Of a stretch of 64,000 nucleotides of DNA, positions 11,506 to 25,627 are shown in pieces. Both the position numbers and the translations under genes were made by a program. The first letter of the stretch is position 1; the number at the start of each line of letters is the position of its first letter. The notes under the pieces are model-generated. The model worked only from the letters and a program-made list of their open reading frames with translations, ran no database searches and was not told the origin of the DNA. This stretch comes from Rhytidiadelphus loreus (lineage: Eukaryota; Streptophyta; Bryopsida; Hypnales; Hylocomiaceae), in NCBI GenBank assembly GCA_947034895.1, contig OX344761.1, positions 78,057,839-78,121,838 on the forward strand. Direction: 5' to 3'.

Positions 11506-14500
11506 TTACTTGTCACCATCCTTCTCCACCACCTGTTGGTCCTGTTCTTCGTTCATCGCAGTTGGCTCCTCCCGTCTCAACTGTTCACCCATTTGCTTTC
11601 GAAGCTCAGCAAGTTGGTAATCCTTTTTCTGCAACTCTCTTTGCAGATTGTACACCTGCGAGAGAAAAAACGTGCAATCAGATGAAGATTGAAAATACTT
11701 GTAAGGTGACTGTTTCAGGCACTCGAGGCTATATTCTCAGATCTCAATATATTGAGTCTAAATTTATCTTACTCTTCTTGACATTGCCGAGGGAAGCTGA
11801 GATTTACTAAACTATAAGTGGTCTGCGCTTTGCCATCTCTAGTGACATCTCACCCTCAGAATACTAAAAAAGTCTGAGGCATGAAGCATACGCTACTCAT
11901 GCAGCTGGAAGAATGACAGCTGGTGATAAAAATTAAGAGTGATCAGATACTCACCGTTTGTTGTGATCGTTCCAACTCGTAGTTCACTTCCTCAACAGTC
12001 TCGTATAATTCTGCCATGGCCCCAGCAGAGATAAAAGAATCAATTCACATGATGAAGTTACTCTTCAATCAGTCCCATGACTTGGAGAGGATTTCATACT
12101 GCGTGAGAGGGGTGCCGTGAAAGCTAAGGAGTACATTCCAAGCCATCAAAGTACGCTAAACAATTCGAATTGCAAGCAAGTGGTGTATCTAACCTGTATA
12201 ACAGCGTCTAAGTTCTGCATTTACAGATTTCTGCACTGCGAGCCGCGTTCCTAATTCATGAACCTGCCACAACCATACAACTTAATAAGCAGGGGCTCAC
12301 TGAGGAAAGCTAAACCCATCAACACAAGCAACCGATTATACAAATACAACACCACAGATGCAAAGTTGATCAAGATCCTCTCCTTTCAACCTAATCGAGA
12401 CAAAATGCATTGCAGTTGGAAAAGAGGATAGTCTAGAGTCATAACGGCAATCCTCCCCTGCATTCTCAGAGAGCTCTAGATTTGACAGTACTAAATTAAT
12501 CAAAGGAGAGGGTTATGTCCGATAACCATCTGGCTCCTTCTGATCCTCAACTGGTTCTTCACTACATAACAAGCAGGGGTTCAATCGATCATAGGTAACG
12601 TAGTTTTGACTGACCTTTCCTTCTGAAGCCTCACGGCCTATTTCAGTGTTCTCTTCCTGTAGCGTGCGACACTTTGCCATCAAAAGCTTCCCATGCTTGC
12701 TATGGGGGGTGAACTGCACAGCTGCAAGGTCGTCTTGCAGCTCTTTCACCTTTTTCTCAGCAGCTTCAAGTTCTTTCTGTGAGCAAGTAATCACTCTTAT
12801 AAGTTCATCTCAAACGATCCCGCTATCCGATTCACAAAGTTATAAATGGTAAGTTAATATTAATCTATAGTTCATATACAATCAAGTCCATGCTAATGAG
12901 ACTAACATCACACAAAACCTAACACGAACTTAACAGCGTTTTTCACTACACTAACATTAACTCAACATGAGGATTAGACGAATCTAAGGCCTATCAACTT
13001 AACAGTAAGATCTTCATCAATCTCATGTGTGTGGGTAGGGGGGGGGGGGGGGGGGCTTCTGTGATGTTACTCATGATGGGTTCTCATGGTGCGTCATTTG
13101 AGGGCATTCCGTAGTAAGTCGCAATAAAGCAACAATATCAAGTCAAGTAAGAAAGAAATATTGGAAATTACCTTCATGCGTGTGAATTCGGCATGAATAG
13201 CTGGATCCAACAACAATCGTCGAGTCTGGATAGGTCCATCGTTAGTGCTTGTCATGCTCATTTTAAGGATTGAGTAAAAGTCCGCAGAACTAGATATTAT
13301 CCATGGCCCAACGGAAGCGACGCGATCAAATCCACCATTTGACATTCATTCATTAAAAGCAAAGGTGCATTTTGCGGCATTGAGGTTCTTGGCAAAAAAC
13401 AATAATTTCATCCTCAGCTAACCTGTTGCATCGAGGGTTTTGACATCAGCTTCAAGTCATGGACGGTGCTCTGAACATAAGCCCCACACACGATACAGTC
13501 AGAAACTCAGGAGAAATTACTAACAAAACACAAAGTAAGCTCAAAAATCAAGCCGTAAATGCAAAATTTCTAAAGCCTTACCTTCAAATCCACGACCTCC
13601 TGCTCTGTATTAGCGAGTTTCACGACAATCACGCCTTCCCTTCGTTTAGCAGTCAAGAGCTACACAAAGCATGTAAATGTCAACGCTTTGGCAATCAGAG
13701 AATGAACTACACCAAACACATTGGGTGTTGAATAGCAGTGGGTGAAAAAATCAATGCGGTCCCCAACAATATGTCCGAGGACGTACGCTACTCTGCAGCC
13801 TCCAAGGTGGTCCGAAACGACACATTACACTCTTAAAATATATGTTACAGTGATCTCTCGTAATTACCATGATCCACAGAATACTGCGTATTCAGTGTAC
13901 AATCCTTGACACATACTACCACCTACACACTAGACTGCACGAAGAAAAGGGTGTGCCTAAATTAGAAATGAGCTTCCAGCTTCAGAAATACATATCCAAT
14001 AAGGAAATACATGATCGCAATTAGACCTGATCTTTCAATTGACTCTCTGAGGCCTGAAGCTTTTGCATTGCCTGCACAACCACCGCAGGATCTGAATACA
14101 TAGCAATCAGGCCAGAAGTCAGACTTAGCAGGAGTGGTTTACAGTTAACTTTAGAGCTCTACAACCTCCCGCTTCCGATGATTGCATAAGAAATTCATAC
14201 AGTAATAGAAACTTGATCTCAACTGATTTGGTTCTGTACCCAAACTAATCTCTCCACGGCTCTATACATCTCCGAAAAATCACACCCACATGTTAAAAGT
14301 GATGCAATTAGTAACCTCTACTTTATCATCTACTCCCAGGATCCAAATAAGGTATTCTTGTTTGAAGAAACCAAAGCCAATTGAGTGGAATAATACCAGT
14401 GACTCCAGGGGGTAGAAGGGAGTCATTCGCGAAACCACTGGTCCACTTCTCCACCTCTGCATTTGCAGCATCAAGAGACGCCTGCAGAGGTATTCAAATC

Positions 14501-16061
14501 CATGTTTATTTAAAGGTTCACAACGCGAGATTGTGAATGCACAACCGATATACATCCACAATCGGCTTCGCACTCACAAACTCTGGCAGGGAAGAACATG
14601 AAACTTAGACGAACAATTAAATGCGGATTGTGCTGTCACCTTCAAAGAGGCAATTGTGCTGTCACGATCCTCCAAGCTGGAATAACCCAATAAGACTTGG
14701 TTAGTCACGATTGTGTGCTCTACTTAAAGAGGACACATCAAAATACGATTAACCACAAAATCTCACTAGAAATTCTGTTCTAAATTAGCCAAAAGGAGAA
14801 CAGGGAACCGCCAGAAATTGCAAGTGGCCAACTGAAAGGTCTAAAGCAAGCCAGAATGAAGGCCCAATGCAAATCCAATGAGATATTTGAGCTTGTTACA
14901 TGTCGATCAAGTCACAAGTAAGAAAAGTCGTATACCTGGACCGTAGGTTGAGGATGGTTGTAGTAGCATGGTCACTAGATGGCCCATGAGAAGCATATAT
15001 CTGTTCGCAACCACAGAGGAAATCAGTCCTAACTGTAAAAAACAAAGATTCTTCAACACTGAAAACAAGGAGCCATTGTTGTTTAGCTTCGGTTAGACTA
15101 CAAATCAAATGCAACTCAAATCACAAAATGCGTTGGGATTTTTTTTCTAAGGATGTGATCGTAGTGATCAAACCTTCTTCGTAGGATATAATTCCTCTTC
15201 ATCATCATCAAGATCTGCGAATTCTCGCTTCACCCCTGGGAACACAAGAAAACCAAAATTAAGAGCAGTTTGAATGAAAGTCAGAAGATAGGAAACTATA
15301 TTTCATCGAGATACACTTTGTTTCTATTTTTGTGGGTGACTGAACTATGTAGCTTCAACAAACAATTTTCCTTGTTGGTTGCACAAATTTGCATGATGAA
15401 GCATTTATTTAAAGAGTCTACCAACGCTTTTTTGGCCTACTTCCAATCACGAGTACCTTTCATCAAGCTACTTCTTAAAAATACAGAATAGGGAAAAGCC
15501 AAAGTGAGGCTCACCTGTCAGAGCAGTTTCTCCACCCGCTTCCCCATCAAAGTCGAATACCTCCTGCAATGCAACAAAAGATAATCCACACACTAAGATT
15601 GACACCAGATCAACCAGGAAAAAATAAAAAATAAATTCCTGCCTTCAACTAACTACTACGCAATCAAAAAAGAGCAATTGGAAGACCTCAGAAACACATC
15701 CAAAGCCCTAAACCACTCTCACACTTCCCACCCCAACTTGCTAATTTATCATACTTTTCTCCAAAATGTCTCAAAATGTCTCAAAATGAGCTTGGTAATT
15801 AACTCATTTACAATCGAGGAATATCGTCTCTTCCCGAAATGAGTATCAATGTCAAATTCCAAAATGCACAGGCGAAACCCTAAAACCAAAATTGCGGAAA
15901 CATGGAACGAAAGAGTAGGATTGTAAAAGGAGGATTAACTTAGTTGGAGACCATTTGAAGCATTGTGATTACGAACACAGAAAAAACAAGCAGGGTTGAA
16001 AGAAATGCGATTGTGCACTTACATCGTCAGCGAAAGCAGCGGCCGTCTTGGGCGACGCCAT
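11506..16061 (-). CDS. FIP37: FIP37 / WTAP homologue, m6A writer complex subunit
   Basis: Fourteen exons, all phases consistent: 16023-16061, 15515-15563, 15174-15235, 14936-15000, 14640-14676, 14397-14481, 14027-14091, 13582-13659, 13423-13470, 13172-13225, 12615-12776, 12194-12263, 11955-12010, 11506-11655. They give 339 residues, close to Arabidopsis FIP37 (330). FIP37/WTAP is a nuclear coiled-coil scaffold that holds the MTA/MTB methyltransferases for N6-adenosine methylation of mRNA. Diagnostic motifs: acidic MASPKTAAAF lead, TTTILNLRSSLEDRD, DPAVVVQAMQKLQASESQLK, TRRLLLDPAIHAEF (177-190), LAAVQFTPHSK and LLMAKCRTLQEEN (225-237). The C-terminal coiled coil (VHELGTRLAVQKS, LYETVEEVNYELERSQ) ends in EKDGDK and TAA. 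It is the canonical reference for the two chimeras at 33-47 kb. Intron 10 contains an 18-base G run on the plus strand. Confidence 0.95.
13038..13055 (+). repeat. Homopolymer run of 18 G in FIP37 intron
   Basis: Uninterrupted G run on the plus strand, which is a C run in the FIP37 pre-mRNA. It lies in the intron between exons 10 and 11. Confidence 0.95.
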
Positions 16062-19000
16062 AGCCGAGCAATTGAAGAATTTTTACACAATTTTGCGATC
16101 AAGGGGATTCAAATGAAGAGTACGGGGGAGTAGTTCGCAAATGCGAGTCTCGCAGTTTGCATTCGCACTTCAAACTAAGTTCTCTTCATTCGAACTTCAA
16201 TTTCGAGGGACCAAATCTTACACCTAAAACCGTGAAAACAACTAATTTAGCATAGATGGAGGCACCTTTTTCTTGAAAATATTTTTATAGTATTAGCAAT
16301 TTTCAAAAAATAAATTAGAATCTTTGGGTAAGACATGTAATTTCTATAAAATTTCAAAGTAGAACTCCCTACACCACTAAAATCATCACATAGCTTGATA
16401 CAAAAACTGAAATTTAAAGAAATCAACAATCGACCAATCCTAGTTAACCTGTGAACGTCGACATGGACGTCAAATGTGCGATGGATGACAAGGAATCTTG
16501 AAGTGTAGGACGAAAGTGCAACTATTCATCTTTGGAATTGGGTTTCGAAAGGAAAGATCTCCTATACTACTTTGACTTCCAATAGGTGCTTTTGCTATTT
16601 TTTTTACCAATGATTCACACGGTAATACAAAGGATGATTTTGAGCATCACCCCTTCAACGTTCAAGGGTTAAATATGGGAACGGTGTAATGATACTTTGG
16701 GGGACATGATTTGATGAAAGTCTACTTATTAAGAGTGGATGTAGGAATGACTATGCACCCAGAAGATGTGAACACCTTGTTTGCATCTTCAATTTATCCC
16801 CCTCTCCTCCTTGAAAAAATCCAAAGGTGTTGATCTTTCATCAAAACTCCCCCACTCCTAAAAGCCGTTGATCCTTTGAAAAATTGAGAACTATTGCTAT
16901 TTGTCAAATGAATGATTTTAGCCATCCAAAACAAATACAAAATATGGATACAAAATATGACCGTAGAATATGGTACAGAATGCAAAGGCAATTACAAAAT
17001 TAGACTAAAATATTCCATATCAAATGCATTGTGCGGGAGAGGTGGAGGAGGGATTCCAAATATTATATGTGTAAATTTAATTGAAAATTGGCATTATCTC
17101 ACTATGAACCTAGAAATGCAATTGGATGATTTTGGATGTTTTCACCTTTGTTGACAAACTTCTAAAACTGCATAGAAACAAAGTTAATTAAAAAAAAAAA
17201 TGCATGTGTCAATTTTTTCATTCAATAAAAATATTTAAACAAATTACCTCAACAACTACCCTATGCTTGGATCGGATTTGTTAAAAAATAATTCAATATG
17301 GAATGTAATAAAATTTTCAGAATTTATAACGTGGCATAAATTTATTAGTGTAGAAATGTCAATGAAAATAATTTGAATCCTCAAAAAAAAATTATGAAAA
17401 ACAAAAAATGAAAAAAAGATGCATATACCAAATAGGCCATGATTGAGTATTGAATTAAAGTTATGAAGACCCTATTGCAAAACATCAAGATATTACCAAA
17501 TAAGATATGAATATCATAGTAAAACTATAAGGCCCTTGCTCCAAAACATCATGATAGATTCAACAAAGCCTTAAGAACTGCAATAAAGTTGTGACGACTA
17601 GTGAGGACTTTGTTGCTAAATGTCACAAAATATTCTAAATCTTGTGAAACAAAATTCCAAAAATCCTAAATCTAATTAACAAAAGGAAATTCAACCAAAA
17701 AAGAAATAATTTTGTATGGGATTTAACAAATATGACCTCAACTTACGGTACTTTATTTATAGTTCACCTTCTCCCACACTATACAATAATCTCCTCTAAA
17801 AGTGCCCATCTCTTTGAAATGGACCCTATAATTAAATTTCAAAATGGATATGAGGTGGTTCTAAAATCAACATAAGATAAACAATGAATGGACTAAGGAT
17901 AAAATGGGAACATTAAAGTTTGTTAGATAAACATACTTCAACCATAAGGCAATACCTAAAAGACCTTAATGCGCTCCCACATTATCATCATAGTAAAGTG
18001 AGAGTGCATAAAAGTACTTAGTTCCATTTTCAAAAATAGTGACAAGTGGACATTCATATATTTAAATTGAAAGTTGGCAAGCCAACTACTTCATTATAGA
18101 AGATGCAAAATCTATTAATTAAATTGACACAAATATGGGCCAAAATTAGAAAATAAAAGAACACATTTAGGACCCTTGCTTGTTATTTATTGCAAGTCCC
18201 AATACTTCTTCTTAGTTTTCCCATCTCTCTTTATAGGTTGCATACACAAATACTTTTCTAGACCTACTATCATAAATAGGTGTCTAGGATAAAAATCTTT
18301 GAAAGTTCATAAGTAATTCAATAATTATTGGAAAAATATGAAACCACTTGTGTTACATGTTGCATCTATTAATCTATTTCTCTTTATTTGAAAAAGGAGC
18401 CAAAAATCTTCCAGTTCATAGAAAACCATGAAAAGGCAGACTAGCCCTTAAACAATTACTTTTAGAGCACACTAATTTATATACTCTAGAAATTTTAGGA
18501 CATAATCATCAACACTCATTGCTAGCAACTTATTGTCAATCAAAATTCAATGTATTGCATACTGGAAAATTTTAATTTGGAAGGGATGCATGGTGCTTAG
18601 AGTTTGTTTTTAAAAAAGAATCTTTAAGAGAGGGGTAACCTTGAAAACACACTCACACCATCGGGGATGCTAGTATGTGAGCCTAAGAGTGTGAGCTTGT
18701 AAGCCTCTTAATTTCTTTTTTCTATTTAAAAAAATTATAAATCCATTGGAGACCTATGACCATAGAATTAGATGAAAGGATCTATAGTCCGACAAAATAT
18801 GCTACTAATGATTTTGTACCAAAACATTGAACCATGGGCCTTTATATAAATTTAAAGGGTGAAAATGGTTCACCTATTTTATTTTATTTTTTTAACTATG
18901 CTTTAAATTTTTTAGAAATATCTTGAACATACAAAATATAAAATGAACGTAGTAGATATATATTATACACCAAATAAATGTATTAACCCTTAATATTCTA

Positions 19001-20900
19001 AATGACCATTTTGCTAATTGATGCCCCTTTTTTTTAACTATCTTTATTGAAATTTTATTTATTTATTAAATAAAAAGCATTTCTAATAAATAGAAGACAT
19101 GATTAATTCAATGGTAGTAGTTTAATTGAATTCTAAGTTAAATTTTATAAAGTTCAATGGTGGAATATTGATTTAAGACTCATGTTTCATTGTTCAATTT
19201 GGGCATAGGATGAAGTTTTAGGCATTGAATGAAATTGTACGGAGGTAGATTCAATTTGAGAAACAACACAATAGAAATCAAATATCAAATCATGAAAATA
19301 AACTTAGATATAGTTTAGCTCATATACACTAAGTTCAAAATATGAATATACTCTAGATACGATCTTGAGATCTACAAGGTGATAGAGACATGGAAGATGA
19401 ACCAAATGAAGCATTAGTATAAGTTAATGTTAAATCTTCAGCACAAACATGGAGGCCATGAGGATTGAGAGAGGAATTCTAAGAAATGTAGGGTGCTGAT
19501 AAAAAGGCAAGGTTTGTCTTGGCAATGGATTCATTCAACTGCAATTAATAAATCATATATTGGAAAATATAGTAACAAATTTAAATACAAAGTGTAGAAT
19601 TTATAATTGAAGTTGTTGAAAAGGAAAAATAAAAATAAAACTTACTCACATAAACTATGAAGTAGTGTGACATCTTCAATTAGAGAGTCATCATCAATCT
19701 CCATACCATTGCATGTGATTGTAGAATCAAAAATCTTAGAGACAATAATAGGTGTCTGTAGAGGCTTTTGTACCTCATCAAAGAGTTTGGTATCACTTTC
19801 TAATGCAAGGATATAACAATTAGAAGAATCAACCGCTCTAATAAAAGAACCTAAATGAAATATAATATCAAAATTATGAACCATGCTTGCAAATGGTGGT
19901 TGCCATCCTACTCTTGCTAAAGAAAACTTTGAGATTTTCATCATCTTCCAATTCTTTCTCAAATGCAACATTGGCCCCTAAACCGCTCAAGACAAGAAGA
20001 AGTCTTCACAATATCGTTTTTTTATAAAGCCATGCAATTGTAACTTCAATTAATCTTCAAAAAAAGGCTAAAGCAATTATAGATCTCATTGTATCAACAT
20101 CTCTGTAATTACATCCAAATGAAGATTAATATATAATTTAACATAGTAACTGTTAATTGGTTTAAGAAGGTAATTTTTTTTTAAAACTAAGTAATCAAAT
20201 GTAGCATATGTTGCAAGCAAATTTAAGTCCTTAGAGCAAGGTGAAATTTTTTAACATGTGATCTACATTCTAGCATGTAGAAAAAAAATTGCGGTCCCCA
20301 AAACCAAAGCGATTAATGGTTAAGGGTACTAAGGTGAAAAATTTCAGCATGCAATATATGGATTCTACTATAGGTGAACAATAAGGTCAATGGAAAATAA
20401 TTATTTTGAAGTATGCAGAAAAATAAATAAAATGAAAAGAAAAAATTCATTCTAGAATTGAGCAAGAATTAATCGAGCAAATTGTTGTAAAAAAATAAAA
20501 GTCAAAATGTTCAAAGACTATGTACAATCAAATAAATTCTTGATGAAAAAATAAAGGAAATTTTACAATGATACTTTGTGAGGATGGAGGATAGAAAGGT
20601 GGTTTTATAATGAAATCCATTGTTCCTTATGAACCCTCAAAGGATATGGGATAATTTGAAGATTGAACTTGTACTAATCTTAACAATTAATGTATCCCAC
20701 ATGGGTTGCTTTACCTCCTACCATCCAATTTGTATAAAGATCTTATCTTTCTCAATTTTACAAACATCCAAATAAGTGACTCTTGAAGTTTTCTGATGAA
20801 CATTTTGGATTTTTTTCAATATAATGTTGAATTTTCAAAATATTCAGCATGAAAGTGCCAACCTTGTCCTTCACTTATGGTAGTATGTAGGAAAAAAATT
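16062..20900. other. FIP37 5' flank and AT-rich transposon-derived spacer
   Basis: 16062-16210 is the FIP37 leader and promoter. The rest is AT-rich with decayed repeats. The block about 18180-18500 is related to about 27420-27720 (shared ATAGGTG, CTTTGAAA.TT.ATAAGTAATTCAAT, TTTAGAGCA.ACTA), which shows a dispersed repeat family. The only protein-like fragment is at 19642-19971. Confidence 0.4.
19642..19971 (-). other. Unrecognised protein-like fragment, possibly transposon-encoded
   Basis: A 109-codon frame reads like part of a folded protein (GWQPPFASMVHNFDIIFHLG, then YILALESDTKLFDEVQKPL). I cannot assign a family. It stands alone in repeat-rich AT-rich DNA with no supported upstream exon. 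It may be a remnant of an element-encoded protein or a captured gene fragment. Confidence 0.25.
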
Positions 20901-20929
20901 GTAGTCTTGAAAACCCTAGTTGTTAGTGT

Positions 20930-22465
20930 TGGGGGTAACAAGGTCTATAGAAGAAGCAAAATTAGATCCTTTGAAAGCGTAGCGGGGGGTAGCAAAGTCC
21001 ATAAAAAAAACAAAGTTGGATTCTCTAAAAGCGTAGGCGTTGACGGCAGGTAGCAAGGTCCATAAAAAAAACAAAGTTGCATCTCCATACACACTGCCAT
21101 TAATGGTGGGGGGTAACAAGGTTCATAAGAAAAACAAAGTTGCATCTCCACCCCACCCCACCCTCGCCATTAACGGCACGGGTAGCAAGGTCTATAAAAT
21201 TAAAAAAAGTTGCATTTCCACCCCCCCCGCCGTTAAAGGTAGGGGGTAACAAGGTGCATAAAAAAAAGTTGCATCTTCAAATCCACCACTGTTAACAGCG
21301 GGGGGTAGAAAGATCCATAAAAAAAATTGCATCTCTATATCCCCTGCCATTAACGGCGAAAGGTAGCAAGGTCCTTAAAAAAAAAGTTGTATCCCCAACC
21401 TCCCCCGCCGTCAATGGCGGAGGGTAGAAAGGTCCATAAAAAAAGGAAAAATTGCATTTTTCATACACCCCATTGTTCACGATGGATGGTAGAAAGGTCC
21501 ATAAAAAAAAATTATGCTACATTTAACTACTTTTGGACTTTTTGAAAGTCCAAAATTAACATCAGGAGATAATCAACGAGAAATAATCATTTGGAGATCT
21601 CCAGACAAAACATCTAAAGATCTATACAAACATCTAAAGATCTATACAAAACATCTAAAGATCTATACAAACATCAAGAGATATATACAAACATTGAGAG
21701 ATAATCATCTGAAGACGTTGAGGTGCATTGTCCAGAATTCACTTGAAAGTCTAGAAGTAGTTAAATGTGGCATAATTGCATCTCCATATCCCTCGCTATT
21801 AATGGTGGGGGGCATAAAAAAAAGTTGCATCTCTATAAATCCCGCCATTAACGGCGAGGAGTAGCAAGGTCCACAAAAGAAGCAAAGTTGGATCCTCTAA
21901 AAGCATAGCTGTTAATGGCAAGGGGTAGCAAGGTCCATAAAAAAATTGCATCTCCATACCCCCCGCCAATAACAACGAGGGGTAGCAAGGTCTCTAAAAA
22001 AAAGTTGCATCTCCAAAAACCCCGTTGTTAACGGCGAGGGGTAGCAAGGTCCATAAAAAAGAAAATTGCATCTCCATACCCCCCGCCATTAATGGCGAGG
22101 GGGTAGCAAGGTCTACAAAAGAAGCGAAGTTGGATCCTTTAAAAGCGTAGCCGTTAACGACAGGAGGTAGCAAGGTCTACAGAAGAAGCGAAGTTGGATC
22201 CTTTAAAAGCATAGCCGTTAACGATGGGGGGTAGCAAGGTTCATAGAAAAAGCGAAGTTGGATCCTCTAAAAGCGCAATTGTTAACGGCGGAGGTAGCAA
22301 CGTTCATAAGAGAAGCGAAGTTAGATTTTATGAAGTGCAGCCGTTAAGGGTGGGGGATAGCAAAAAACACATAAACTACAACGTTTGACTAAGTCCTAAC
22401 ATTTGTTAGCCTAAATTGCAGCCCTAAAAATTGCACTCGTCAATGGCTGGAGGTAGCAAGGCACC
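20930..22465. repeat. Minisatellite with a palindromic core, period about 58-70 bp
   Basis: Over twenty degenerate units. Each contains GGTAGCAAGGTCCATAAAA, an A-run, GTTGCATCTCCA or GTTGGATCCTCTAAAAGC, and the palindromic core GCCGTTAACGGC or GCCATTAATGGC next to a C-run and G-run. The array is interrupted at 21514-21773 by a MITE. Left units are mostly of the GCATCTCCA type; right units (22100-22340) shift to the GGATCCTCTAAAAGCG type. It has no coding potential. Confidence 0.85.
21514..21773. mobile_element. 260-bp MITE inserted in the minisatellite
   Basis: The ends form a 28-bp terminal inverted repeat with three mismatches (ATGCTACATTTAACTACTT on the left, ATGCCACATTTAACTACTT read inward from the right). 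It is flanked by the direct repeat AATT (21510-21513 and 21774-21777). Neighbouring array units show the empty site (A-run followed by ATTGCATCTCC). The interior has several tandem copies of CATCTAAAGATCTATACAAA. It carries no coding capacity, so it is a non-autonomous DNA transposon; superfamily not assigned. Confidence 0.75.
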
Positions 22466-25289
22466 TTAAAATCTTTGAAATCTAAACATTTTAGGCTAAA
22501 TTTCAAGATGCTATTTTAGTTTTGAGGTCATAAATGACTCAATATGCATCTGTTTTTAATATGCTATATACTGTTGGAATCGTGCTTTTGAAGTGCACAA
22601 AATGATATAAAGCTGCAAAATTTATCTTTAACAAAAAATCACAGATACATTCAAAGTTAATATCAATTGGGGTAATTATTTCCTTACTATTATGTTTGAA
22701 CTTCTTAACTTTGCAATAGATTTCACAATATCTTCCTCATTTGCTTCACATGAAAAGATACTTTCGTGTGTCAAATTCTTTGTTGTGCTTGACATATCAA
22801 CTACAACAATTCGAGGCAACCGTTTAATCATTGTAGCTCTTAACAATTGCCTTCTACTCAAATAACAAAAGCTATTTTTCTTCTTCTTCTTTTTCCTATC
22901 CTCAATTGGAATGTCCAATACTAAAAATGAAGGGAAAAAAAATTCTTGCATCTAAAATAATAAACTAATAAGGCATTACAATATCAACATCCTCTATAGT
23001 ACATCACCCACTCTTTAAAACACAGTGCATTTCTACATACTCCTTCAGTTCACTCTACAAGTCTTTATATTTTATGAGACTTCAATAATTCCTCTTCAAA
23101 CAATTGCAATTTAATTTATTAGTAAGTGATGGATTATTCTATATATTATTCATTTTATCATCATCAAATACAAGATCTTCAAAGCTATCTCTAAATATAC
23201 AATTATAATTGCAAACATGTTGTGCATTATCAATGAATGATGACTCATAATCTCTTGTCAGTGCCAATTCTAACAATATTAACATGGTTTAATATAGATT
23301 GATACGCCTTTATTATTATTATTCATTTATTATTTGTGATTTGTTTATTGATGCCATGTAGTATGTCATTGTACCCACCTCTATCTCAAACATTCTTCAT
23401 ATATCTTCTTCTATATCAAATCTTGATATGATACATAATAACAAGCATTTAGATCATCAATTCAATTTTAAATTTTACTATATCCATGATAAATTTTCTT
23501 TTGTTTTCAAAAATCCTATAGGTCTTACATTTTTCTTTATATTTGCACCCCTCGCACTTGCAATGATCATTACTTGCTTCCTTTTGTTTTTTAATGCTTC
23601 CACTTATTTACAACTTTCTTTAATACTTCACTGTGGCCAGTATTGTTGCTAAAAGTCACGAGGTCCCATTTGTTTTACTATTAGGTAATCAAGGTCTTGA
23701 ACATGTGCCTGCCCATTTTCTCCATGTTTGCTATAGATTCTTCCCTTCTTCTATCATCGTAGAGAAAGAAGTCCATGGTAACTCCGGCATTGTTAAAGAA
23801 TTGATTTTGCAGTCAAGATCATATAGCAATTAAAAATGATTCTATTGGTTTTTTTCAATAGGATGTTATATAATTTATGGTCTCTCGCCTGAGTTCTTAC
23901 TAGCTTTGACTGAAATAGTAATGTTTGTTTATGATAAGTTCAATGTTCAATGTTCACTACTACATTTTGTAAAGTACAGTCTTTCAGGAGTGGCTGATTG
24001 GATAATACAATTCTGTTCTACGTGAACATTGTTAAACGTGAGTCCCTAGAACCCATAATAGAGTTATTTAGTGATTCTAAAGGTGAGACACCAATTACAT
24101 TTTGCCAATCTTCCTCTTCAAATGTTATTTTGCCATCTATAGTGGATTTATTTGATCCTACTGCCTTCCGTACTACCCTTAGTAATCCTACATCGTCTAG
24201 ATTTTCTCGTCTTCCTCACCTTCCCAATCATCGCAATTCCCCAAGTGTCTTGCAATGTCTATGTAAATTGAAGAAGTTGGGTTCTACCTGCAATTCAACA
24301 TACCGATGTCACCTCGACATCTATTCACCTCACCTAGGATATTTGACCTTGTATTGTACACTTATCCTCGATCGGCACATGTTGAAAGAATCCCCTTCAT
24401 TCAAAATGGCAAGCAAATTTGTTAAAGCAGTAAGGCATCCACCAAAAATCACTGCAATTAGTGGAAAAGTGCAAGGAATGTTACCGCAAAAATTATTAGT
24501 GTGAACTTCAAAACTTCCTTCCTTACCCTAGACTTGGTGCTATTATTATATTTTCATTTGGTACCAACCCTAACCAAAAGGTTTATAATATTGTACTTTG
24601 CAATTTTTCATGAACTTGTACTTGTCTTCATTATGAAAATATAAATGAGGCCTCCATTGGAAAACGTGGCATGTACATAAACTACAAACACATTTATTAT
24701 ATCTTTTGTTATTTGTGTAAATTTGATTATAAAATAGACACATTCATCTACGCTCCTACCCTCAGCTTGGATGAAGTTAAGCAAGTGTTGGTTGTTGCCA
24801 GAATCATCAAGACATGCGAGTATTCAAGTTAGTTGGTAGATAATAGGATGATACCAATATGTATTCTTTGTTGCAATGAAAGAATATTTTATTATGTACA
24901 CAATGCTCTACATCCTATGATATTTTCACTGCATTTGTTTTCCTCTTATCTTTAGAATTCACTGTAAATTATATATATTCTCACTTGATTAATCCACCCT
25001 CAAACAACCTCTTAGAATGTAATATAAATTTCAAAAGATGCAATAGCACCAACTTCCTAAGCTTTTAGATATAAAATTCACGGGCATAGGTCCTATGATA
25101 ATAGGTTATTTTTTTTCTAGACATAGCAATTTTGGTGAAAAAAAATCAGTCTTTTAACTTTTTAACCAAAAATATTTACAAATTACATCATATTTTACAT
25201 TTCTAGGCTCTAGGCTCACACAATCCCTGCTCACCACTATTAGGCTCACATTCACACGCTCACATGCTAGCGTCGTTGCTCATACCTGA
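22466..25289. other. AT-rich spacer with unassigned frames
   Basis: No recognised gene. A 168-codon plus frame at 23998-24504 and a preceding 66-codon frame at 23633-23833 look like broken pieces of a decayed reading frame, without any motif I can name. The rest is AT-rich with simple-sequence character. Confidence 0.3.
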
Positions 25290-25627
25290 CCAAGGTACTA
25301 TTATTGAATGATGTGTTTTGGTATTTTCATTATATAAATGTAAAAGTTACTTTAGGATATATTTTTAGAATTCTTTTTTTAACTTTTTTTTAAATGTAAA
25401 AGATTTTGACATACTCTATAAATAAATAACGTAATAGACAAAATCATTAATTATATAATAATCAACAATTTTATTCTTCAATATATTATATTCAATTGGC
25501 ATTTTTTGCAAACATATTCAAAATTATTTTTTGTCATCTAGCTAACCATTAGATTCAGTACATAAAATTACCTCATTGAAAGTCTCATCTTGACTTGTCA
25601 TCATTGAATCATTGCTTATCAAGAAAA

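Noticed and set aside
20916..21480. Several short frames with repeated LLPP or FFYGP peptides
   Set aside because: They are translations of the minisatellite, not genes.
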